Made by a program: the position numbers and the translations under genes. A DNA stretch of 12,065 nucleotides from assembly GCA_013362195.1 (NCBI GenBank), contig JABFWM010000253.1, forward strand, positions 1 to 12,065. Direction: 5' to 3'. Each line of letters starts with the position of its first letter. The first letter of the stretch is position 1. Source of the stretch: Acidobacteriota bacterium (GTDB lineage Bacteria > Acidobacteriota > Vicinamibacteria > Vicinamibacterales > 2-12-FULL-66-21). Positions 7,588 to 12,065 of the stretch are shown piece after piece. A model generated the notes under the pieces. The model saw nothing but the letters and a program-made list of their open reading frames with translations, did not search any database and was not told the DNA's origin.

Positions 7588-7962
7588 TCACAGGAGCGGC
7601 AGGCCAGCCGCCGCGGCGAAATGGCGAAAGTCACGGTCGCGCGTCAGGAGCGGCACCGATTGATCGAGACAGCTCTGCGCGATCAGCGCGTCTGCCACTC
7701 GCGCCTTGCGGCGCTGTTTCAGGATCGACGCCCGCAGAAGCCCGGCTCGTTCCCAGAAGCCCGGCTCGATGTCGAGAATGGGCAGCCCGGCGAGCAGCGC
7801 GCGGACGGATCGCGGCAGCGCCGGGTCGCTCAAGAGCTCCGTCAGGACGGCCGGCGGCAGCGCGAGCTGCTGGTGATCGAGCGCCGACTGGACCACGTCG
7901 GTATCGTCACCGCGACTCCCTTCGAGGAATGCCACCATCGAACTGGTGTCGACCGCGATCAT
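7588..7962 (-). CDS. vapC: PIN-domain toxin VapC
   Basis: This 124-aa protein is a single PIN domain, the metal-dependent ribonuclease fold of VapC toxins. The four acidic residues are in place: Asp5 in MIAVDTSSMVAFL, Glu42 in LTELLSD, Asp91 in VADALIA and Asp109 in LLTRDRDF (with Asp111). Known VapC toxins cut tRNA or 23S rRNA and stop translation; the target here is unknown. ATG 7962 overlaps the vapB stop by four bases (ATGA) and has GGGAGG at 7970-7975 (read on the minus strand), seven bases upstream, so the start is secure. The vapB-first order is the classic type II arrangement. The gene is intact, so the module is probably active. yciH starts 21 bases further on. Confidence 0.93.
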   Translation of the reverse strand: MIAVDTSSMVAFLEGSRGDDTDVVQSALDHQQLALPPAVLTELLSDPALPRSVRALLAGLPILDIEPGFWERAGLLRASILKQRRKARVADALIAQSCLDQSVPLLTRDRDFRHFAAAAGLPLL

Positions 7963-8162
7963 CCGCGGTCCTCCCGCAGCCGGGTCAGGTCGACGGAGAA
8001 TTTCACCGCCCCGCGCAGCCCCGCGACGCGGCGGTAGACATCCCCCGCCGCGACCAGCCGGAGGCCCTGGCGGACGGTTTCGGTGATCCCCCGGCCGGTC
8101 GTCTTCTGCGCCCGCTCCAGGAGATCCTGCGGCACGTGAACGGTGATCTTTGCCTGCCTCAT
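7959..8162 (-). CDS. vapB: VapB-type antitoxin (ribbon-helix-helix)
   Basis: This 67-aa protein has a ribbon-helix-helix N-terminus. The beta strand ITVHVPQDLL is followed by two helices, LERAQKTTGRGI and TETVRQGLRLVAAG, a DNA-binding dimer fold. The C-terminal tail, YRRVAGLRGAVKFSVDLTRLREDRG, matches the toxin-wrapping tail of this VapB subgroup. It is expected to inhibit VapC by direct binding and, with VapC, to repress its own promoter. The ATG at 8162 has no Shine-Dalgarno sequence but lies seven bases from a strong -10 box (8170-8175), so the mRNA may be leaderless. A much longer upstream frame on this strand is antisense to the DUF1593 gene and is not a real extension, because the promoter and operator sit exactly at this ATG. 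Confidence 0.9.
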   Translation of the reverse strand: MRQAKITVHVPQDLLERAQKTTGRGITETVRQGLRLVAAGDVYRRVAGLRGAVKFSVDLTRLREDRG

Positions 8163-8169
8163 AGCGGTG

Positions 8170-8206
8170 ATTTTACCATAGGTAATGCCAGCATCAAGTA
8201 TGGCAT
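8170..8206 (-). promoter_or_regulatory. vapBC promoter and probable VapB operator
   Basis: Read on the minus strand, a -35 TTGATG (8192-8197; four of six consensus bases) and a -10 TAAAAT (8170-8175; five of six) are separated by 16 bases, in an AT-rich island within GC-rich DNA. Two inverted repeats overlap it. TACC-ATA-GGTA (8174-8184) touches the -10, and ATGCCA-N10-TGGCAT (8185-8206) encloses the -35. Symmetric sites in this position fit conditional autorepression by a VapBC complex. The -10 ends seven bases before the vapB ATG, so transcription should start at or beside the start codon. Promoter strength and operator role are inferred. Confidence 0.7.
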
Positions 8207-8235
8207 CGCACGGCGCCTGACCTCCCCGCGGAATC

Positions 8236-8248
8236 GAAGCATTGCTTC
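8236..8248. repeat. Short inverted repeat in the DUF1593 gene leader
   Basis: GAAGC (8236-8240) and GCTTC (8244-8248) form a perfect five-base inverted repeat around ATT, 83 bases upstream of the DUF1593-type gene. It could be a small operator or simply chance. No convincing -35/-10 pair for the plus strand was found around it. The rest of the 168-base gap (8163-8330) holds the minus-strand vapBC promoter and, at 8311-8317, the AAAGGAG ribosome binding site of the plus-strand gene. Confidence 0.2.
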
Positions 8249-8330
8249 TACAACGGGGGGCCGGGCGGCGCCGTCCAGCCCTGACCCTGGACATGACACG
8301 CCTCCAGCCGAAAGGAGTATCGTCAGCACC

Positions 8331-9929
8331 GTGAAGACGATCCCGTTCGCCTCGCTCGCGCTCGTCACGCTCGTCAGTGCCATGTCCGGCACCGGCCGGC
8401 CGCAGCCTCCGACCGTCGCACCGCGTGCCGACGGGCCGCCCGACTTCGAGGCGCTCGCCGCACGCATCGATCCCTACGTCGCCACGCAGCGCGTCATCGT
8501 CCTGACCGACATCGCCAACGAGCCCGACGATCAGATGTCGATGGTCCGCTTCCTCGTCTACTCGAACGAGTTCGACGTCGAAGGGCTCGTCGCCGGCACA
8601 TCGACGTGGATGCGCAACCGCGTCAGGCCTGACGTGATCGACACGCTCATCGACGCGTACGCGCAGGTCCGGCCGAACCTGCTGACGCACGCCGCCGGCT
8701 TTCCGGAGGCCGCCTCGCTGCGGCGCGTCGTCGCGAGCGGCCAGGCCGGCTACGGCATGCAGGCTGTCGGCCCCGACAGGATGTCGTCGGGGGCGGAGCT
8801 GATCCTGCGTGCGGCCGATCGCCGCGATCCGCGGCCGCTGTGGATCACCGTCTGGGGCGGCGCCAACACGCTCGCGCAGGCGCTGCAGCACGCGCGCGCG
8901 ACGCGGCCGGCGCGGGACGTCGACGCGCTCGTCGCGAAGCTGCGCGTGTACGCGATCTCGGATCAGGACGATGCGGGGCCGTGGATCCGCCGCGAATTTC
9001 CCGGCCTGCACTACATCGCGCTGCCATCCACGCCCGACGGCGAGCAATATGCGCTCGCGACCTGGACGGGAATCAGCGGCGACCGCTTTTACAGGAACGC
9101 GCCAGGCGCGGATTTCACCACCTTCACCGACGACTGGGTCGACGCGAACGTCCGCGCCCACGGACCGCTTGGAAAGTTGTACCCGTATCCGTGCTGCATC
9201 CACGAGGGCGATACGCCGTCGTTCCTCGGACTGATTGACAACGGCCTCGCGAGCGCGCGCTCGCCGTCGTATGGCGGGTGGGGCGGACGGTACGTGTGGC
9301 GCCAGTACTACGGCGAAAGGCGCCCGTCGTGGACGCAGGGCGGCGATGCCTATCCGGGCCGCGACACATCACGCGACACCGTCGTCGGCAGCGACGGCCG
9401 GACCTACACATCCGATCAGGCAACGATCTGGCGCTGGCGCGAGGCGTTCCAGCACGACTTCGCGGCGCGCATGCGCTGGACGATCGAAGGCGCGGCCCAC
9501 GCGAACCACAATCCGATCGTGGTGGTGAATGGCCGGGCGGGCAAGGCGCCGATCGAGCTGCATGCGCAGGTCGGAGCACCCGTCGTGCTCGACGCCGCCG
9601 CGACCAGCGATCCGGACGGCGATCGGCTGACGTTCCGATGGTTTTTCTATCCCGAGGCCGGGACCGGCATTCCGCATCAGCCGGTCTTCGCCGGAGGGCG
9701 CGCGCCGATCGGCGGGGACACGCCGAACGAGGGCGGCATTCCCTCATCCGCGCGCGGCGGACCGCGCGAGCCTCCGCCCCGCGTCGTCATCGAGCACGCG
9801 GAGGGCCCCCGAGCGACGGTCGTGCCGAAGATCGCCGGCACCGCTCACGTGATCCTTGCCGTCGAAGACAGCGGCACGCCGTCGCTCACGTCTTATCGCC
9901 GGATCATCCTGGCCATCAAACCGGGCTGA
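8331..9929 (+). CDS. Secreted DUF1593/Sde182-type protein (nucleoside-hydrolase-like fold)
   Basis: This 532-aa protein starts with a likely signal peptide (MKTIPFASLALVTLVSAMSG), so it is exported. The N-terminal half, about 53-380, fits the DUF1593 domain, which has a nucleoside-hydrolase-like fold. Its entry motif is VLTDIANEPDDQMSMV, with Asp60, Asn63, Glu64, Asp66, Asp67 and Gln68. The WGGANTLAQAL segment and LYPYPCCIHEGDTPSFLGLI are further conserved-looking parts. The C-terminal part, from about residue 410, is a beta-sandwich domain with SDPDGDRLTFRWFFYPEAGT, as in the Sde182 cellulose-binding-protein family. The family has been linked to plant polysaccharides, but substrate and activity are not established. 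GTG 8331 is preceded by AAAGGAG (8311-8317) with a long 13-base spacer. The same frame stays open far upstream, but that region is antisense to vapBC and lacks a better start. It ends six bases from the convergent DinB gene. Confidence 0.85.
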   Translation: MKTIPFASLALVTLVSAMSGTGRPQPPTVAPRADGPPDFEALAARIDPYVATQRVIVLTDIANEPDDQMSMVRFLVYSNEFDVEGLVAGTSTWMRNRVRPDVIDTLIDAYAQVRPNLLTHAAGFPEAASLRRVVASGQAGYGMQAVGPDRMSSGAELILRAADRRDPRPLWITVWGGANTLAQALQHARATRPARDVDALVAKLRVYAISDQDDAGPWIRREFPGLHYIALPSTPDGEQYALATWTGISGDRFYRNAPGADFTTFTDDWVDANVRAHGPLGKLYPYPCCIHEGDTPSFLGLIDNGLASARSPSYGGWGGRYVWRQYYGERRPSWTQGGDAYPGRDTSRDTVVGSDGRTYTSDQATIWRWREAFQHDFAARMRWTIEGAAHANHNPIVVVNGRAGKAPIELHAQVGAPVVLDAAATSDPDGDRLTFRWFFYPEAGTGIPHQPVFAGGRAPIGGDTPNEGGIPSSARGGPREPPPRVVIEHAEGPRATVVPKIAGTAHVILAVEDSGTPSLTSYRRIILAIKPG

Positions 9930-9935
9930 CGCGCG

Positions 9936-10460
9936 TCACACGGATACGGTGGACGCAGACGGCGCGAGGAACGGGTTCTCGTCGGCGCTGGGGCCGTAGA
10001 TCGATGGCACGGGCACGCCGACCTGCCGGAGATACACGGCGAGCTGGCCGCGGTGATGGTACCAGTGGTTCAGCATGATCGTCCGCACGACCGCGCCGAC
10101 CGGCATCGACATCACGACGCGGTCGCCGTCCACCAGAGACCAGAGGTCCTGCAGCCGCTGGTCGTCCATGCTGCGGAGCACCTGTCGTGCGTCGGCGATG
10201 CTCTGCTCGAAGGCGGGGATCAACTCGGCGGCGCTGGTCGCGGCCGGATGTACGAAGTTCGGCGCCTCGAAGCGAGGCTGCGCGGCAATCTTCGCGATGT
10301 TCCCCGGAATCGTGGCGACGTGCAGCGACAACTGGCCGAGCGACATCGATCGGTCGTGCGGCTTCCAGCCAAGCCGGTTGTCCGGCACGCGCTCGAGCAC
10401 GCGACGGGTGGTCTCGGCCTCGCGTTCGAGCTCCTGCACGAGTGCGTCAATCATCGACAT
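9936..10460 (-). CDS. DinB family (DfsB-like four-helix) protein
   Basis: This 174-aa protein has the DinB/YfiT-like four-helix bundle. The putative metal triad is His47 in LSLHVATIPGN, and His132 and His136 in LNHWYHHRGQLAVYLR, the family signature. Some members are thiol-dependent metalloenzymes (bacillithiol or mycothiol transferases); most have no known function. ATG 10460 has an excellent AGGAGG six bases upstream. It is the third gene of an arsR-SRPBCC-dinB operon, 18 bases after the SRPBCC gene. The pairing with an SRPBCC protein under an ArsR repressor suggests handling of a small molecule or xenobiotic stress, which is inference. The protein is unrelated to DNA polymerase IV, which also carries the name DinB. 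Confidence 0.9.
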   Translation of the reverse strand: MSMIDALVQELEREAETTRRVLERVPDNRLGWKPHDRSMSLGQLSLHVATIPGNIAKIAAQPRFEAPNFVHPAATSAAELIPAFEQSIADARQVLRSMDDQRLQDLWSLVDGDRVVMSMPVGAVVRTIMLNHWYHHRGQLAVYLRQVGVPVPSIYGPSADENPFLAPSASTVSV

Positions 10461-10478
10461 GATTTCCCTCCTTCACCG

Positions 10479-10940
10479 TCAGTGCGTGGTGCGCGTGCGT
10501 TCGGCCGTCGCGCGGACGCGCTCGAGAATGGACGACCAGCCGCTGCCAATGCCGGACCGGTAGTCGTCGGGAATGAAACCGAACGCGAGATGCTGAAAGG
10601 CGATCACGGTACCGCCGTCGACTTCCTTCAACCGGTACTGCACGTTCGACAGCACCGGTGACGACATGAACAGCGGACCGCTGATCTCGAGGAGCGTCGG
10701 CCGCTTGATTGCCTGCACGACTCCCCAGAAATGGCCGTTGTCCTGGCCGAGATCGCGGAACCATCGGCCGCCGGGACGCGGCTCGATGACCATCGGGAGC
10801 GGCTTGCCGTCGGGCGTCACGTTCGCGGGCCCGATCTCCTCGAGCAGCGCGCTGAAGGTCGCCTCGAGCGAGGCGCGCACGTGCATCTCCTGGGTAATCG
10901 AGAGAGTGAGGTTGTCCAGTGACAGTGCGGTCAGCGTCAT
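10479..10940 (-). CDS. SRPBCC (AHSA1/START-like) domain protein
   Basis: This 153-aa single-domain protein has the SRPBCC fold, a helix-grip with a deep hydrophobic ligand pocket. It begins with the typical strand ITQEMHVRASLEATFSALLEE. The middle holds PGGRWFRDLG and HFWGVVQAIKRPTLLEISGPLF, and it ends with the long C-terminal helix (GSGWSSILERVRATAER) that closes the pocket. These match the AHSA1-like (activator of Hsp90 ATPase homologue 1-like) subgroup, which commonly follows ArsR genes. The ligand is unknown. ATG 10940 is secured by AAGGAG five bases upstream. The start lies 22 bases after the arsR stop and the end 18 bases before dinB, so the three genes are almost certainly cotranscribed. 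Confidence 0.88.
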   Translation of the reverse strand: MTLTALSLDNLTLSITQEMHVRASLEATFSALLEEIGPANVTPDGKPLPMVIEPRPGGRWFRDLGQDNGHFWGVVQAIKRPTLLEISGPLFMSSPVLSNVQYRLKEVDGGTVIAFQHLAFGFIPDDYRSGIGSGWSSILERVRATAERTRTTH

Positions 10941-10962
10941 GAGCTCTCCTTGGGCGGCCGCG

Positions 10963-11298
10963 TCAGCGCCGGCGCGCCGTGCTGCGCTCGGCGCGCTCCT
11001 TCACGCGCGCGAGCTGATGTGACCAGAAACGTTCGAACGTGCCCGCCCACTCGTGCAGCGGTCGGATGGCATGCACGTTCGTGCGGTAGAACATCTGGCG
11101 TCCGTGCCGGCGCACGTCCACCAGGCCGACATCGCGCAGCACCTTCAGATGCTTCGAGACCGACGGCTGCGCGAGTTCCAGCGCCGCGACGATGTCGCCG
11201 ACCGGGCGCTCGGCATCGGCGAGAAACACCAGAATGTCGCGGCGGCGGCCTTCCGCAATCGCGTTGAACACGTCAGCAGTGGTGGCTGCACGCGGCAC
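10963..11298 (-). CDS. ArsR-family winged-helix repressor
   Basis: This 111-aa protein is a winged-helix regulator of the ArsR/SmtB superfamily. The opening DVFNAIAEGRRRDILVFLAD is typical. The recognition region is ALELAQPSVSKHLKVLRDVGLV (about 39-60) and the wing is VRRHGRQMFYRTN. It has no cysteine, so it lacks the classic ELCVCDL metal site and is probably not an arsenic or metal sensor. It belongs to the type found with SRPBCC and DinB genes. GTG 11298 gives the usual N-terminus (MPRAATTADVF). It has no Shine-Dalgarno sequence and lies nine bases from a perfect -10 box, so the mRNA is probably leaderless or nearly so. It likely represses its own operon through the inverted repeat in the promoter. 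Confidence 0.92.
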   Translation of the reverse strand: MPRAATTADVFNAIAEGRRRDILVFLADAERPVGDIVAALELAQPSVSKHLKVLRDVGLVDVRRHGRQMFYRTNVHAIRPLHEWAGTFERFWSHQLARVKERAERSTARRR

Positions 11299-11307
11299 GA
11301 TGTCCGA

Positions 11308-11335
11308 ATTATATTCCCATGTAGGAATGTGTCAA
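11308..11335 (-). promoter_or_regulatory. Consensus promoter of the arsR operon with inverted-repeat operator
   Basis: On the minus strand, TTGACA (11330-11335) and TATAAT (11308-11313) both match the sigma-70 consensus perfectly, with a 16-base spacer. The inverted repeat ATTCC-N6-GGAAT (11313-11328) fills the spacer, where a bound dimer would block RNA polymerase. The site fits autorepression by the adjacent ArsR protein. The -10 ends nine bases before GTG 11298. The remainder of the 73-base gap up to 11371 shows no clear terminator for the upstream nitronate monooxygenase gene. Confidence 0.85.
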
Positions 11336-11371
11336 GCGGCCAGGCGCGCGTCCACGAATTGAGGCCTCCCG

Positions 11372-12065
11372 TCACGCCTGCGGATCGAAGACGGCCGTAA
11401 AGCCCCGCACCGCGGCCGACGCCTCCACCGCGATCCGTCGCACCACGTCGGCGGCCGGCGGAAGATCGTCGATCAGACCCGCGCTCTCGCCGGCAGGCAT
11501 CGGAAAATACCGCGCGTCGCCGCGCGCGGCCGCGGCCTTGAAGATGTCCTCGGCCGCGTTCGACTGCAGCATCGCCGGCAGCACCGGAGCGTCGCCGTAG
11601 TCGGACGCGAACTGGTTGCGCAGCGTGCGCATGGGCAGACCGGTGAAGGCACGGCTGACGATCGTGTCGCCGGCGCCGGCGGCGAGCACGGACTGCTTGA
11701 AGAACGGCGGCGCGATCGATTCGCGCGTCGCGATGAACCGCGTGCCCAGCATCACGCCGGCGGCGCCGAGCGCCAGCACTGCGACCAGGCCGCGGCCGTC
11801 GACGATGCCGCCGGCCGCGACGATCGGGCGGTCCACCGCGTCGGCGATGCGCGGAACGATCACCATCGTTCCCGCTTCCTCCACCGCCTCCGTCCAGTTC
11901 GATCGATGACCGCCGGCCTCCGTGCCCTGCGCGACGATGATGTCGACACCGGCGGCGGCAACGGCGCGCGCGTCCTTGACGCTGGTCACCATCGCCATGA
12001 CGCGGATCTCGCGCTCGTGGCAGCGCGCAACCATCTCGTCTCCTGGATTGCCGAGACCGATGCTC
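11372..12065 (-). CDS. Nitronate monooxygenase (2-nitropropane dioxygenase family), N-terminus missing
   Basis: This is an FMN-dependent TIM-barrel enzyme family that oxidises nitronates such as propionate 3-nitronate to carbonyl products. The frame is open to the window edge (SIGLGNPGDEMV... is visible), so the first part of the protein lies outside; 230-231 residues remain. Present are VTSVKDARAVAAAGVDIIVAQ, the QGTEAGGH segment with the conserved His (visible residue 53), and the FMN phosphate-binding AAGGIVDGRG followed by LGAAGVMLGTRFIAT. An ATG at 12034 is internal, not the true start, because conserved coding continues before it. The gene ends 73 bases upstream of the arsR start on the same strand, but arsR has its own strong promoter. 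Detoxification of nitro compounds is the likely role, inferred from the family. Distant relatives such as FabK share this fold, but the AGGH motif favours nitronate monooxygenase. Confidence 0.88.
   Translation of the reverse strand, partial: SIGLGNPGDEMVARCHEREIRVMAMVTSVKDARAVAAAGVDIIVAQGTEAGGHRSNWTEAVEEAGTMVIVPRIADAVDRPIVAAGGIVDGRGLVAVLALGAAGVMLGTRFIATRESIAPPFFKQSVLAAGAGDTIVSRAFTGLPMRTLRNQFASDYGDAPVLPAMLQSNAAEDIFKAAAARGDARYFPMPAGESAGLIDDLPPAADVVRRIAVEASAAVRGFTAVFDPQA

Noticed and set aside
7577..7590. Two TGATCA palindromes two bases apart at the vapC stop
   Set aside because: Looks operator-like before yciH but lies over the vapC stop codon, has no -35/-10 beside it, and two six-base copies can arise by chance.
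7584..8330. An upstream extension of the DUF1593 gene by about 249 codons
   Set aside because: It is antisense to vapBC, very Arg/Pro-rich and without domain; the signal peptide begins at GTG 8331.
8163..9203. A long N-terminal extension of the vapB frame across the DUF1593 gene
   Set aside because: It is antisense to a well-supported gene and reads through the vapB promoter; the ribbon-helix-helix protein starts naturally at 8162.

Overview
This window is about two-thirds or more G+C, with tightly packed genes on both strands. There are no rRNA or tRNA genes, no CRISPR array, no transposase and no phage genes. Gene content suggests a free-living, high-GC, Gram-negative-type bacterium: secreted nucleoside-hydrolase-fold proteins, a beta-galactosidase-trimerisation-type protein, a lipase-maturation-factor homologue, and an ArsR/SRPBCC/DinB operon. 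Acidobacteriota of the Vicinamibacteria type is my best guess; it comes from general family knowledge and no marker gene here proves it.

Left part (1-5278). The plus strand opens with the C-terminal part of a glycosidase-like protein cut by the window edge. A peroxiredoxin and a cytosolic DsbA-like thioredoxin-fold protein follow, overlapping by four bases. A hairpin lies in the gap where they converge on a minus-strand FAD oxidoreductase of the phytoene-desaturase/PYROXD2 type. That gene is divergent, start to start over 17 bases, from a plus-strand multi-membrane-span lipase maturation factor homologue.

Middle part (5324-9929). A minus-strand block reads, in transcription order, vapB, vapC, yciH (SUI1 family), rpsD (a cysteine-free ribosomal protein S4) and a secreted nucleoside hydrolase. 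vapB and vapC overlap by four bases and yciH starts 21 bases after vapC, so a toxin that usually cleaves RNA, an initiation-fidelity factor and a ribosomal protein sit together. A plus-strand secreted DUF1593/Sde182-type protein starts on the far side of the vapB promoter. Its N-terminal active-site motif closely resembles that of the nucleoside hydrolase, so the translation block is flanked by two relatives of one fold.

Right part (9936-12065). A three-gene minus-strand operon encodes an ArsR-type repressor, an SRPBCC (AHSA1-like) protein and a DinB-fold protein. It is headed by a promoter with perfect -35 and -10 hexamers and an inverted repeat in the spacer. The window ends inside a minus-strand nitronate monooxygenase gene that lacks its N-terminus here.

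The most distinctive signals are two AT-rich regulatory islands, before vapB and before arsR. In both, the -10 box lies only 7-9 bases from the start codon and no ribosome binding site is present, which predicts leaderless or nearly leaderless mRNAs for both autoregulators. I did not find a clearly new defence or biosynthetic system. The vapBC-yciH-rpsD neighbourhood and the paired nucleoside-hydrolase-like proteins are the best candidates for a closer look.
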